64,000 nucleotides of DNA from JAVKFF01 sp040226215 (lineage in GTDB: Bacteria; Pseudomonadota; Alphaproteobacteria; DSM-16000; Inquilinaceae), in NCBI GenBank assembly GCA_040226215.1, contig JAVKFF010000144.1, forward strand, positions 30,328 to 94,327, in the 5' to 3' direction. Both the position numbers and the translations under genes were made by a program. Position 1 is the first letter of the stretch. Every line of letters starts with the position of its first letter. Shown piece by piece: positions 1-8,274 of this stretch. The notes under the pieces were generated by a model. It was not told the DNA's origin, did no database searches, and saw nothing but the letters and a program-made list of their open reading frames with translations.

Positions 1-37
1 AGACGATGCCCGGTTGCGGGCTGCCGGCGGTGTTCAT
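1..37 (-). CDS. Start of a gene downstream of ribE, probably ribB or ribBA (partial)
   Basis: The minus strand opens an ATG at 35-37 that overlaps the ribE stop codon as ATGA. The readable peptide begins MNTAGSPQPGIV and runs off the left edge of the window. Such a short piece has no family signature. In alphaproteobacteria the gene after ribE is usually ribB or ribBA (3,4-dihydroxy-2-butanone-4-phosphate synthase, with or without GTP cyclohydrolase II), so that identity rests on gene order alone. The 4-nt overlap supports translational coupling to ribE. Confidence 0.45.
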   Translation of the reverse strand, partial: MNTAGSPQPGIV

Positions 38-654
38 CCCTGGTGCTCCGACCACTCGTTCAGGCGGGCGACATAGCGCGCCAGCATGTCCACCTCAAGG
101 TTTACCGAATCGCCGACGCGCACGCCCGGCCGCTCGTCGCCCGGTGCGGTGAAGGTGGTCATCGCCTGGGTGTGGGGAATGATGTTGACGCCGAACACGG
201 CGCCGTCCACCTCGTTCACCGTCAGCGAGACGCCGTTCAGCGCCACCGAGCCCTTGGGTGCGATGAAGCGGGCGAGCGCCTCGGGCACCTCGAAGCGCCA
301 GCGCACGGACCCGCCTTCCGGCTCGGCGGCGACGACCGTCGCCAGCCCGTCCACATGGCCGTAGACCAGATGGCCGCCGATCTCGTCGCCGAGCCGCATG
401 GAGCGCTCCAGGTTGATCGCATGTCCCTCGCGCCAGCCGCCGAGCGTTGTCTTCGACAGGGTCTCGGCCGAGACGTCGACGGCGAAGCGCCCCGCGGCCT
501 TCTCCACCACCGTCAGGCAGACCCCGTCGCAGGCGATCGAGGCGCCGAGATCGATGGTCGCGGTATCGAAGCGGGTCTCGATCACCAGGCGGCGGTCGCC
601 CCGCTCCTCGAGCGCCGCGAGGCGGCCGATATCGCTGATAATACCTGTGAACAT
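34..654 (-). CDS. ribE: Riboflavin synthase, alpha subunit
   Basis: Converts two 6,7-dimethyl-8-ribityllumazine molecules into riboflavin plus the pyrimidine precursor, the last step of the pathway, in the cytoplasm. The 206-aa protein has the family's classic N-terminus MFTGIISDIG and two lumazine-binding barrels that are internal repeats. The paired motifs are CDGVCLTVVE near residues 42-51 and LNGVSLTVNEV near 139-149. Length is normal for the family. The start is the MFTGI methionine; the frame stays open upstream but that part is unrelated antisense of the M20 gene. It lies 26 nt after the M20 peptidase gene and overlaps the next gene by ATGA. Identification is secure. The symbol ribE is used in most alphaproteobacteria; Escherichia coli calls it ribC. 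Confidence 0.95.
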   Translation of the reverse strand: MFTGIISDIGRLAALEERGDRRLVIETRFDTATIDLGASIACDGVCLTVVEKAAGRFAVDVSAETLSKTTLGGWREGHAINLERSMRLGDEIGGHLVYGHVDGLATVVAAEPEGGSVRWRFEVPEALARFIAPKGSVALNGVSLTVNEVDGAVFGVNIIPHTQAMTTFTAPGDERPGVRVGDSVNLEVDMLARYVARLNEWSEHQG

Positions 655-680
655 GGCGGCGCAAGTTCCTCGAAATAAAC

Positions 681-2093
681 CTATCTTCTGCGTGGAAGCA
701 GATCTGGCGGCAGACCCTGGCCAAGCCGCCAGAACAGTCCGGTCATGATCGCCAGGCCCTCCCGCGCGACGGGCTCGAGCAGGTGCTCGTCCGGTCCGTG
801 CTGGCCGCAGCCGGTGTAGCTGTGCGGCACCCACAAGGTGGGCATGCCGAGGTCGTCGGCAAGCACATCGGTCGGCAGGGAGCCGCCGGCATTGGGCAGC
901 ACCGCCGTCGGCTTGCCGCTGATCGCCGCCATCTCGTCGGCCACCAGGCGCGCCAGCGGGTCGGCCGGCGACAGCCTTGTGGCCCGGAACATCGGCTCTT
1001 CCGGCGCCTCGATCGCCACATCGGCGAAGCCCCGCTCGTCGAGGAAGCGCCGCAGCGCCGGCATCAGCGCGGCCACCTCCGTGCCCACGACGGTGCGGAT
1101 CTGGCACTGCGCCACGGCCTGCGGCGGGATGGCGTTGACCGGCGCGACCGGGTCGCCCGCCCCCAGCGCCAGCACCTCGAAGGTGTTCCAGCCGAAGACC
1201 CGCTCGGCCGGGGTCAGACCCTCGGCCCCCCAGTGCGGATCGACATGCTCCCCCCGCGGCTCGATGTCGGCCAGCGCGGCGCGGACCTCCTCGGTCAGGC
1301 TGTCGGGTGCCCAGGCCGCCACCGCGCAGCGGCCGTTCGCATCGATGATCGCGGCGATGGCATTGGCCAGGATCGTCGCCGGGTTGCGGGCGAGGCCGCC
1401 CCAATTGCCCGAGTGCAGCCCGCCCTCGCGCAGCTTCAGGCGCAGCGCGAAGTTGAGCGCACCGCGCGTGCCCAGCACCAGCGTCGGCCGCTCCGGATCG
1501 AGGCGGGGTCCGTCGGAGGCGAGCACGAAATCGGCCTGGATGGCCTCGCGCTCGGCCAGGCAGATCGTCCTGAGCCCGGGCGAGCCGGTCTCCTCGGAGG
1601 AGTCGATCAGCCAGCGCAGGTTGAAGCCGAGCCGGCCACGCGTCGCCAGCACCGCTGCCAGAGCGGCGAGGACGATGGAGTGCTGGCCCTTATTGTCGGC
1701 CGTGCCCCGGCCGTACCAGCGCTCGCCCACACGCGTCATGCGCCACGGATCGCGGCCGTCCGACCACGCCCCCTCCATGCCCGGCACCACGTCGGCATGG
1801 CCGTAGCACAGCACGGTCGGCAGGGCCGGATCCTCGTCCCTGGCGCCGATCAGCACCGGCGAGCCCGGCGCCTCCGGGTTGGCGACCTCGCGGACGGCGC
1901 AGCCCAGCGCCTCCAGGGCCGGATGCATCTCCCGGTCCAGATAGGCACGGATCGCCGGATGGCCGCGGTCGGCATCCGCCGCCACCGTGGGCAAGGCGAC
2001 CCGGCGCGCCAGGGTCTCGTAGAACCCGCCATCGTCGAACCCGGCCAGCGCGCGGGCCATCGCCGCCTCCGCCGAGGCGCCGTCAGGTAACAT
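681..2093 (-). CDS. M20-family zinc metallopeptidase (dipeptidase-like)
   Basis: A 470-aa cytosolic M20 peptidase, probably a dipeptidase or deacylase acting on small amide bonds; the substrate cannot be read from sequence. Two-metal ligands are visible: CYGHADVVP (H99, D101), GTADNKG (D133), DSSEETGS (catalytic and ligand Glu at about 167-168), ASDGPR (Asp), and a C-terminal QHGPDEHLL histidine. The start at 2093 (MLPDGAS) is preferred because a GGGGG Shine-Dalgarno-like run precedes it; an ATG at 2114 would add seven residues. It overlaps the end of ribD by 11 nt and sits between ribD and ribE, which is not the usual order. That implies co-expression with riboflavin synthesis but does not prove a role in it. 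Confidence 0.85.
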   Translation of the reverse strand: MLPDGASAEAAMARALAGFDDGGFYETLARRVALPTVAADADRGHPAIRAYLDREMHPALEALGCAVREVANPEAPGSPVLIGARDEDPALPTVLCYGHADVVPGMEGAWSDGRDPWRMTRVGERWYGRGTADNKGQHSIVLAALAAVLATRGRLGFNLRWLIDSSEETGSPGLRTICLAEREAIQADFVLASDGPRLDPERPTLVLGTRGALNFALRLKLREGGLHSGNWGGLARNPATILANAIAAIIDANGRCAVAAWAPDSLTEEVRAALADIEPRGEHVDPHWGAEGLTPAERVFGWNTFEVLALGAGDPVAPVNAIPPQAVAQCQIRTVVGTEVAALMPALRRFLDERGFADVAIEAPEEPMFRATRLSPADPLARLVADEMAAISGKPTAVLPNAGGSLPTDVLADDLGMPTLWVPHSYTGCGQHGPDEHLLEPVAREGLAIMTGLFWRLGQGLPPDLLPRRR

Positions 2094-3237
2094 CGGCCAC
2101 CCCCATGGCGTCATAGATGCCCAGCGTGTCCGCGCCCAGGCGTTGCTGTCGGGCGAGCGGCAGGTTGAAGGCCTCCGACAGCCGCTCCAGCGCCAGCCCG
2201 GCCACCGCCGGATGGCCGTCCCCGCCGATGATCGTCGGTGCCTGGAACCAGTAGAGGCGGTCGACGAGATGGGCGCCGATCAGCGCCGCGGCGAGATGGG
2301 CGCCGCCCTCCACCAGCACGCGGGTGATGCCGCGCGCCGCGAGCGCGGCCAGCACGGCCGCCGGCGAGGGCAGCTCGGTGTGGCCGTCGCCGGCCTCGAT
2401 CACCTCGACGCCGGCCTGACGATAGCCTTCCAGGCGGCTGCGGTCGTTGCCCGGCGCGGTGACCAGCCAGGTCGGCCGCGTCTCGGCCGTCGCCACCAGG
2501 CGAGCGGTCAGCGGCAGCCGCAGGCTGCGGTCCACCACCACGCGCACCGGCGAGCGGTCGGCAAGCCCCGGCAGGCGGCAGCCGAGATCGGGATCGTCGG
2601 CCAGCGCCGTGCCGCTGCCCACCATGATGGCGTCGTAGCGCGCCCTGAGCCCGTGCGCCCAGTCGCGGGATTCCGGTCCGGTGATCCAGCGGCTTTCGCC
2701 GCCATGGGTGGCGATGCGGCCGTCAAGCGACGAGGCCAGCTTGAGCGCCACATAGGGCCGGCCCTGGCGGATGCGCGTGAGGAAGCCGCGATTGACGGCC
2801 GCGGCGGCCACCGCGCCTACCCCCTCCGTCACCCGGATGCCGGCCTCGCGCAGCCGGGCGATGCCACCGCCATCGACCCGCGGATCGGGATCCCGCAGCG
2901 CCGTCACAACCCGGGCGACGCCGGCCGCCACCAGCGCTTCGGCGCAGGGTGGGGTCCGTCCGTGATGGGCGCAGGGCTCCAGCGAGACATAGGCCGTCGC
3001 GCCCCGGGCTGCCGCGCCGGCCCGGGCCAGCGCCTCGGTCTCGGCGTGCGGCCGGCCGCCGGCCTGGGTCCAGCCGCGGCCGACCACAAGGCCGTCGGCG
3101 ACGATAAAGCAGCCGACCGCCGGGTTGGGCGCCACCCGGCCCAGCCCCCGGCGCGCCAGGGCGAGGGCCATCGCCATGAAGTGCGGATCGTCCGATTCGG
3201 GGCGCTCGGAGGCTGCGCCGTCAGTCGGCGACGCCAT
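2083..3237 (-). CDS. ribD: Bifunctional riboflavin deaminase/reductase RibD
   Basis: Catalyses the second and third steps after GTP ring opening: deamination of the diaminopyrimidine, then NADPH reduction of the ribosyl side chain. The 384-aa protein has an N-terminal zinc deaminase domain with HAETEAL (H64-E66) and PC...GRTPPC (P88-C89, C98). The C-terminal dihydrofolate-reductase-like domain starts near residue 155 with LASSLDGRIATHGGESRWI. Length is typical. The start overlaps the nrdR stop region by 17 nt, so the two genes are probably coupled. A second, deaminase-less reductase of the same fold occurs at 60187-60963. Confidence 0.95.
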   Translation of the reverse strand: MASPTDGAASERPESDDPHFMAMALALARRGLGRVAPNPAVGCFIVADGLVVGRGWTQAGGRPHAETEALARAGAAARGATAYVSLEPCAHHGRTPPCAEALVAAGVARVVTALRDPDPRVDGGGIARLREAGIRVTEGVGAVAAAAVNRGFLTRIRQGRPYVALKLASSLDGRIATHGGESRWITGPESRDWAHGLRARYDAIMVGSGTALADDPDLGCRLPGLADRSPVRVVVDRSLRLPLTARLVATAETRPTWLVTAPGNDRSRLEGYRQAGVEVIEAGDGHTELPSPAAVLAALAARGITRVLVEGGAHLAAALIGAHLVDRLYWFQAPTIIGGDGHPAVAGLALERLSEAFNLPLARQQRLGADTLGIYDAMGVADVT

Positions 3238-3691
3238 CGGCGTCCAGCTTCAGCTGGTCCACGAACTCGGTGAACTCCCCGGGCTCGCGGAAATCCTTGT
3301 AGACCGAGGCGTAGCGCACATAGGCGACCTTATCGAGGGCGGCGAGCTGGCGCATCACCATCTCGCCGATCACCTTGGACGGGATCTCGGTCTCGCCGGA
3401 GCTCTCGAGCTGACGGGTCATCGAATTCACCAGCCGCTCGACCCGATCGGTCGCGATGTCGCGCTTGCGCAGCGCGATCTTCAGCGAGCGGAACAGCTTT
3501 TCGCGGTCGAACGGCTCGCGCGAGCCGTTGGTCTTGACCACGGTCAGCTCGCGGATCTGCACCCGCTCGAAGGTGGTGAAACGGGCGCCGCAGGCCGGAC
3601 AGAAGCGCCGGCGGCGGATCGCGGAGTTGTCTTCGGTCGGACGCGAGTCCTTCACTTGCGTATCGTCATGCCCGCAGAAAGGACACCGCAT
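3221..3691 (-). CDS. nrdR: Transcriptional repressor NrdR
   Basis: Represses ribonucleotide reductase genes by binding NrdR boxes in response to bound ATP/dATP. The 156-aa protein begins MRCPFCGHDDTQVKDSRP, the invariant zinc-ribbon start, with cysteines at 3, 6, 31 and 34. It is followed by an ATP-cone domain (VVKTNGSREPFDREKLF). The open frame extends 16 codons further upstream, but the start at 3691 is chosen because the family always begins MRCP(F/Y)C and a GGGGGG ribosome-binding run lies just before it. It sits between glyA and ribD, the usual alphaproteobacterial position. No NrdR box or nrd gene is seen in this window. Confidence 0.96.
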   Translation of the reverse strand: MRCPFCGHDDTQVKDSRPTEDNSAIRRRRFCPACGARFTTFERVQIRELTVVKTNGSREPFDREKLFRSLKIALRKRDIATDRVERLVNSMTRQLESSGETEIPSKVIGEMVMRQLAALDKVAYVRYASVYKDFREPGEFTEFVDQLKLDADGVAD

Positions 3692-3741
3692 CGCCCTACC
3701 CCCCCTTCCTCTTCTGTCGCTCGATGGCCGGCCTGCCAATC

Positions 3742-5043
3742 CTATCGGTAGATTGGGAACCGGCCGGTCAGCGCCTTGACCCGCTCGTGCACCGCGTTTT
3801 CGACCGCGCTGTTGTCCTCGCGGTTCGCCGCCAGCCCGTCGAGCACCTCGACGATCAGCTCGCCCACCTGGCGGAATTCCGCCTGGCCGAAGCCGCGGGT
3901 TGTCGCCGCCGGGCTGCCGACCCGCACGCCCGAGGTCACCGTCGGTTTCTCCGGGTCGAAGGGCACGCCGTTCTTGTTGCAGGTGATGCCGGCCGCTTCC
4001 AGTGAGGTCTCGGCGATATTGCCCGTCAGCCCCTTGGGCCGGAGATCGACCAGGGCGAGATGGGTGTCGGTGCCACCGGACACGATGTCCAGGCCGCCCT
4101 CCTGCAGCGTCGCCGCCAGCGTCTTGGCGTTGTCGACCACGGCGCGGGCATAGGTCTTGAAGCTGGGCGACAAGGCCTCGCCGAATGCCACCGCCTTGGC
4201 GGCGATGACATGCATCAGCGGGCCGCCCTGCAGGCCCGGGAACAGGGCCGAGTTGATCTTCTTGCCCAGGTCGAGGTCGTTCGACAGCACCATGCCGCCG
4301 CGCGGACCGCGCAGCGTCTTGTGCGTCGTCGTGGTCACCACATGGGCATGCGGCAGCGGGCTCGGATGCACGCCGCCGGCGACCAGGCCGGCGAAATGCG
4401 CCATGTCCACCATCAGATAGGCGCCGACGCTGTCGGCGATCTCGCGGAAGCGCTTGAAGTCGATCTCACGCGGATAGGCCGAGCCGCCGGCGATGATCAT
4501 CTTGGGCTTGTGCTCGCGCGCCATGTCGGCCAGCACGTCGTAGTCGATCAGCGCGTCCTGCTGGCGCACGCCATAGCTGACCGCGTTGAACCACTTGCCC
4601 GACAGGTTCGGCGGCGCGCCGTGGGTCAGGTGGCCGCCGGCCGCCAGCGACAGGCCCATGATGGTATCGCCCGGCTTCAGCAGGGCCAGCATCACCGTCT
4701 GGTTCGCCTGCGCGCCGGAATGGGGCTGCACATTGGCGAAGGCGCAGCCGAACAGCTTCTTCGCCCGCTCGATGGCCAGGCTCTCGGCCACGTCGACATA
4801 CTCGCAGCCGCCGTAGTAGCGGCGCCCTGGGTAGCCCTCGGCGTATTTGTTGGTCAGCACCGATCCCTGGGCTTCCAGGACGGCGCGCGAGACGATGTTC
4901 TCGCTGGCGATCAGCTCGATCTGCTCCTGCTGGCGCCTCAGCTCGTCGCCGATCGCGTCGAAGACTTCCCGGTCCCGCTCCGCCAGATCGTCGTGGAAGA
5001 AGGAGTCGAAGACGGACCGGGCCTCGGGTGACGTGCTGTTCAT
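3742..5043 (-). CDS. glyA: Serine hydroxymethyltransferase
   Basis: PLP enzyme converting serine and tetrahydrofolate to glycine and 5,10-methylene-THF in the cytosol, the main one-carbon source. The 433-aa protein has the family landmarks: ELIASENIVS near the N-terminus, the substrate/PLP region TNKYAEGYPGRRYYGG, and VTTTTHKTLRGPRGG with the Schiff-base lysine. The start MNSTSPEARS (5043) is taken over an ATG 15 codons upstream, because homologues begin about here and AAGGG lies 13 nt upstream. It is followed after about 50 nt by nrdR and preceded after about 110 nt by rpiB, all on the minus strand, so a single transcript is plausible. Confidence 0.96.
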   Translation of the reverse strand: MNSTSPEARSVFDSFFHDDLAERDREVFDAIGDELRRQQEQIELIASENIVSRAVLEAQGSVLTNKYAEGYPGRRYYGGCEYVDVAESLAIERAKKLFGCAFANVQPHSGAQANQTVMLALLKPGDTIMGLSLAAGGHLTHGAPPNLSGKWFNAVSYGVRQQDALIDYDVLADMAREHKPKMIIAGGSAYPREIDFKRFREIADSVGAYLMVDMAHFAGLVAGGVHPSPLPHAHVVTTTTHKTLRGPRGGMVLSNDLDLGKKINSALFPGLQGGPLMHVIAAKAVAFGEALSPSFKTYARAVVDNAKTLAATLQEGGLDIVSGGTDTHLALVDLRPKGLTGNIAETSLEAAGITCNKNGVPFDPEKPTVTSGVRVGSPAATTRGFGQAEFRQVGELIVEVLDGLAANREDNSAVENAVHERVKALTGRFPIYR

Positions 5044-5152
5044 ATGTGAACCATATCCCTTCTGTTCTGCCCCTTGGACGGGGCGCACCCTGCCCCGGCG
5101 CCGATCCGGCGCGATCGGCCGCGCGGTGGCGGGCGCATGGCCATGCAGCGGA

Positions 5153-5590
5153 CTACACGGCGGAAAGCTTGGCGACCCTGCGGTCGTGACGGCCGCCTTG
5201 GTAGGCGGTCTTGAGGAAGACGTCCAGACACTCCCGGGCGACTTCCGGCCCGATCAGCCGGGCGCCGAGCGCGAGGACGTTCGCATCGTTGTGTTCGCGG
5301 GCGAGCCGCGCGCTCGTCACGTCGTGACACAGCGCCGCGCGCACGGCCGGATTCCGGTTCGCCGCGATCGAGATGCCGATCCCGGTCCCGCAGATGACGA
5401 CGCCCCGTTCCGCCTCGCCGGCGGCGATCACCTCTCCCATCCGGCGTCCGAAATCGGGGTAGTCGACCGACTTGTTCTCCAGCGTGCCGAGGTCCAGGAC
5501 TTCGACGCCCTGGTCGCGCAGATGGGTTGCCAGCTGCGCCTTGAGGTCGAAGCCGGCGTGATCGGATGCGAGAGCGACGGGGCTGGCCAT
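5153..5590 (-). CDS. rpiB: Ribose-5-phosphate isomerase B
   Basis: Interconverts ribose-5-phosphate and ribulose-5-phosphate in the pentose phosphate pathway; ribulose-5-phosphate is also a riboflavin precursor, which fits the neighbours. The 145-aa protein shows ASDHAGF, the anion-hole/catalytic-cysteine motif VVICGTGIGISIAANR, and HDVTSARLAREHNDANVLALG with the catalytic histidine. Length is typical of LacAB_rpiB proteins. It is the first gene of the minus-strand block, and its promoter should lie in 5591-5878, shared with the divergent gcdH. Confidence 0.95.
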   Translation of the reverse strand: MASPVALASDHAGFDLKAQLATHLRDQGVEVLDLGTLENKSVDYPDFGRRMGEVIAAGEAERGVVICGTGIGISIAANRNPAVRAALCHDVTSARLAREHNDANVLALGARLIGPEVARECLDVFLKTAYQGGRHDRRVAKLSAV

Positions 5591-5824
5591 CGGATGAAGA
5601 CTGCCTCAGCGGGAACGGAAATTCGAGGGGTTATTGTTGCCGGACGGCCAAAGCGACACAAGATTTGGTGTCATGCCGGGCGCTCATGCCACGTCCGCGC
5701 CGATGCAACGCTGCCGCGGGCCACGCGGGCCATCCTGGCAGAGCTGCGCCGATGGCGGTGACCGGAACGCGCCCGGTGCGCTATGGTGTCGGCGAAATGG
5801 GGCATGACAAGCCAGGGCCGGCCC

Positions 5825-5846
5825 TTTATTTTAGGCTTAAAATAAA
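5825..5846. promoter_or_regulatory. AT-rich perfect inverted repeat upstream of gcdH
   Basis: TTTATTTTA (5825-5833), spacer GGCT, TAAAATAAA (5838-5846): 9-bp perfect arms in an otherwise GC-rich region. It ends 32 nt before the gcdH start codon and lies in the divergent rpiB/gcdH gap. Position and symmetry suggest an operator for a dimeric regulator of gcdH; no regulator gene for it is in the window. This is inference from sequence symmetry only. Confidence 0.5.
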
Positions 5847-5878
5847 TTCACCGTCCCGCCGTGCCGAGGAGCGCTTCG

Positions 5879-7093
5879 ATGACCGCCGCACCATCCGCCG
5901 ATACCAAGCCCGCCAACCTGCGGCCGAGCTTCAACTGGGAAGACCCGCTGCACCTCGACGCGCAGCTCAGCGAGGACGAGCGCATGATCCGCGACGCGGC
6001 CCATGCCTACTGCCAGGAGAAGCTGATGCCCCGCGTGCTGGAGGCTAACCGGCACGAAGTGTTCCATCGCGAGATCATGAACGAGATGGGCGAGCTCGGC
6101 TTTCTCGGCGCTACCCTGCCGGAGGAATATGGCTGCGCCGGCGTCAACTACGTCTGCTACGGCCTGATCGCCCGGGAGGTGGAGCGCGTGGACAGCGGCT
6201 ACCGCTCGACCATGTCGGTGCAGTCCTCGCTGGTCATGTACCCGATCTACGCCTTCGGCAGCGATAGCCAGAAGAAGAAGTACCTGCCCAAGCTGGCCAG
6301 CGGCGAATGGGTCGGCTGCTTCGGGCTGACCGAGCCCGATGCCGGATCCGACCCCGGCGCCATGAAGACGCGGGCGAAGAAGACCGCCGGCGGCTATCGC
6401 CTGTCCGGTGCGAAGATGTGGATCACCAATTCCTCGATCGCCGATGTCTTCGTGGTCTGGGCCAAGGATGACGAGGGCGACATCCGCGGCTTCATCCTCG
6501 ACAAGGGCATGAAGGGGCTGAGCGCGCCGAAGATCGAGGGCAAGTTCTCGCTGCGCGCCTCGGTCACCGGCGAGATCGTCATGGACGAGGTCGAGGTGCC
6601 GGAAGAGAACCTGCTGCCCAATGTGAAGGGGCTGAAGGGGCCCTTCTCCTGCCTCAACAACGCCCGCTTCGGTATCGCCTGGGGCGCGATGGGCGCGGCG
6701 GAGTTCTGCTGGCACGCCGCGCGCGCCTACACCATGGAGCGCAAGATGTTCGGCCGGCCGCTCGCCAACACCCAGCTCATCCAGAAGAAGCTGGCGGACA
6801 TGCAGACGGAGATCACGCTCGGCCTGCAGGGCGCGCTGCAGCTCGGCCGCATGAAGGACGCCGGCACCGCCGCGCCGGAGGCCATCAGCCTGATGAAGCG
6901 CAACAACTGCGGCAAGGCGCTGGACATCGCCCGGGTTGCCCGCGACATGCACGGCGGCAACGGCGTGGCGGACGAATACCATGTCATCCGCCACGTCATG
7001 AACCTGGAGGCGGTCAACACCTATGAGGGCACCCACGACGTGCATGCCCTCATCCTCGGTCGCGCCCAGACCGGCCTCAACGCCTTCGGCTGA
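5879..7093 (+). CDS. gcdH: Glutaryl-CoA dehydrogenase (acyl-CoA dehydrogenase family)
   Basis: FAD enzyme that oxidises and decarboxylates glutaryl-CoA to crotonyl-CoA in lysine, tryptophan and aromatic degradation. The 404-aa protein has the acyl-CoA dehydrogenase N-, middle and C-terminal domains. It shows CFGLTEPDAGSDPGAMKT, KMWITNSSIADVFVVWAKD, and the catalytic glutamate in NTYEGTHDVHALILG. The NWEDPL opening and STMSVQSSLVMYPIYAFGS are typical of glutaryl-CoA rather than straight-chain enzymes. The start at 5879 has a GAGGAG ribosome site; an ATG six codons earlier is less likely. It is monocistronic, ending at the terminator at 7121-7160. The usual partner CoA-transferase and LysR regulator are not in the window. 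Confidence 0.92.
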   Translation: MTAAPSADTKPANLRPSFNWEDPLHLDAQLSEDERMIRDAAHAYCQEKLMPRVLEANRHEVFHREIMNEMGELGFLGATLPEEYGCAGVNYVCYGLIAREVERVDSGYRSTMSVQSSLVMYPIYAFGSDSQKKKYLPKLASGEWVGCFGLTEPDAGSDPGAMKTRAKKTAGGYRLSGAKMWITNSSIADVFVVWAKDDEGDIRGFILDKGMKGLSAPKIEGKFSLRASVTGEIVMDEVEVPEENLLPNVKGLKGPFSCLNNARFGIAWGAMGAAEFCWHAARAYTMERKMFGRPLANTQLIQKKLADMQTEITLGLQGALQLGRMKDAGTAAPEAISLMKRNNCGKALDIARVARDMHGGNGVADEYHVIRHVMNLEAVNTYEGTHDVHALILGRAQTGLNAFG

Positions 7094-7120
7094 GCCCGCT
7101 CTCCATTGCGTGCCGGAACG

Positions 7121-7160
7121 AAAAAAGGGCCCGCGGTGTCGACCGCGGGCCCTTCTTTCT
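7121..7160. terminator. Bidirectional terminator between gcdH and the PRC-barrel gene
   Basis: An 11-bp perfect GC stem, 7127-7137 (GGGCCCGCGGT) with 7142-7152, and a 4-nt loop. It is preceded by six A and followed by TTCTTTCT. The A-run reads as a T-run on the minus strand, so it can end gcdH (plus) and the gene at 7189-8220 (minus). Confidence 0.9.
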
Positions 7161-7188
7161 ACCTCGGGGACCAGTCAGGTCCGACAGG

Positions 7189-8220
7189 TCAGCCTTCCGG
7201 CGTCAGCCGCATGGTCTCGCGGTCCTCGGTGTAGGCTTCCTGCTCATAGGCCGGGACCTCGTCGAACTGCGCCTCGGTGAACGGCGTGGCGATGTAGAGA
7301 TAGCCGTCCTCGTCCTGGTAGATCTCGACCTCGCCGAAACCGACGGCGACGGGCTTCTCGCCCATGCCAAGGAAACCGCCGACATCCACGACCACGACGT
7401 CCACGCCGCCGTCAGCGGTCAGCACGACGTTGCCGACATCGCCGACATACACGTTCTCGCTGCTGTAGACCTCCGCATCGATCAGGTTGTCGGTATCGAT
7501 GGTGCCGGTCTCGACCCGGGTCATGTTGGCGAACGGATTGTCCTCCATGACCTCCTCGGAAGCCGCCTGATCCTGCGGTACCGCCTCCTCGGTCATCGGC
7601 TCTTCGGTGGTCGCGTCCTCGGCCATCTGCTGGTCGGCCGCTCCCTCCTCGGTCACCGGCTCCTCGGTGGTGTCCTCGGCCATCTGCTGGTCGGTGCCCT
7701 CCTCGGCCACCGGCTCCTCGGTGGTGGCGTCCGTGACGGTCTGGTCCTCCTCGACCATCTCGTCCTCGTCCGTCTGCTGGTCCGAGGCCATGGTGTCGTG
7801 CTCGGCCCGTTCGAACGGCTCGGCGGCCTCCAGCTCCTCGGCCGAGGCGTCGGAGACCACGCGGAACTCGCCCTCGCCGGTCTCGACGATGGTGAGGCGG
7901 TTGAAGTCCACCGCCACGTCCTTCTCGCCGATGCCGATGAAGCCGCCGACGCCGATGATGACGGCGTGAACCGTGCCGTCCTCGCCGATCAGGGCGTCAT
8001 TGACGCTGCCGATCGCCTCGGCATCCTCGGCCTCGGAGGTGTAGACACTGAGGCCCATGAGGTTGGACGCCAGATAGCCCTGGGCGTTCGCGTCCAGGGT
8101 CGCGGTATCGGTCAGCCGCAGGTGGGTTTGCGCCTCCATGTCGCCCGACGTCTCCGTCTGGGCCATGACGGGTGCGCTCAACAGCGCCACAAGGGCCGTC
8201 GTCGCAAACAGTTTACGCAT
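7189..8220 (-). CDS. Secreted protein with two PRC-barrel domains and an acidic repetitive linker
   Basis: A 343-aa exported protein with a clear Sec signal peptide (MRKLFATTALVALLSAPVMAQ, cut after AQ near residue 21). PRC-barrel-like half 1 lies at about 45-125 (NLMGLSVYTS...IGVGGFIGIGEKDVAVDF). Half 2 lies at about 245-320 (NLIDAEVYSSENVYVGDVG...VDVGGFLGMGEKPVAVGF). Between them is a very acidic linker of degenerate repeats based on TTEEPVTEEG-DQQMAED. PRC-barrels bind other proteins or RNA; in alphaproteobacteria periplasmic versions are common and often stress-induced, but the exact role is unknown. The linker is likely disordered. An EcfG-like promoter candidate lies upstream at 8275-8300. 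Confidence 0.85.
   Translation of the reverse strand: MRKLFATTALVALLSAPVMAQTETSGDMEAQTHLRLTDTATLDANAQGYLASNLMGLSVYTSEAEDAEAIGSVNDALIGEDGTVHAVIIGVGGFIGIGEKDVAVDFNRLTIVETGEGEFRVVSDASAEELEAAEPFERAEHDTMASDQQTDEDEMVEEDQTVTDATTEEPVAEEGTDQQMAEDTTEEPVTEEGAADQQMAEDATTEEPMTEEAVPQDQAASEEVMEDNPFANMTRVETGTIDTDNLIDAEVYSSENVYVGDVGNVVLTADGGVDVVVVDVGGFLGMGEKPVAVGFGEVEIYQDEDGYLYIATPFTEAQFDEVPAYEQEAYTEDRETMRLTPEG
7560..7770 (-). repeat. Degenerate tandem repeats encoding the acidic linker
   Basis: Within the PRC-barrel gene, about 7 imperfect copies of short units built from CTCCTCGGTCACCGGC- and GCCATCTGCTGGTCGG-like stretches alternate. They encode E/T/D/Q-rich repeats (EEPVTEEG, DQQMAED). Length is likely to vary between strains by slippage. 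This is coding repeat, not a CRISPR array. Confidence 0.75.
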
Positions 8221-8274
8221 TGATCTGTCCTCCAGAATGAGGTTGCTGCGATTGCTCTCGCACTACGCACCCCA

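Noticed and set aside
5837..7045. Long minus-strand open frame of 402 codons
   Set aside because: Exact shadow of gcdH, with His/Val/Ala/Gly-biased composition typical of antisense in GC-rich genes.
7560..7770. Repeat array that could be taken for CRISPR
   Set aside because: Repeats are degenerate, in frame, and encode an acidic linker; there are no unique spacers and no cas genes.
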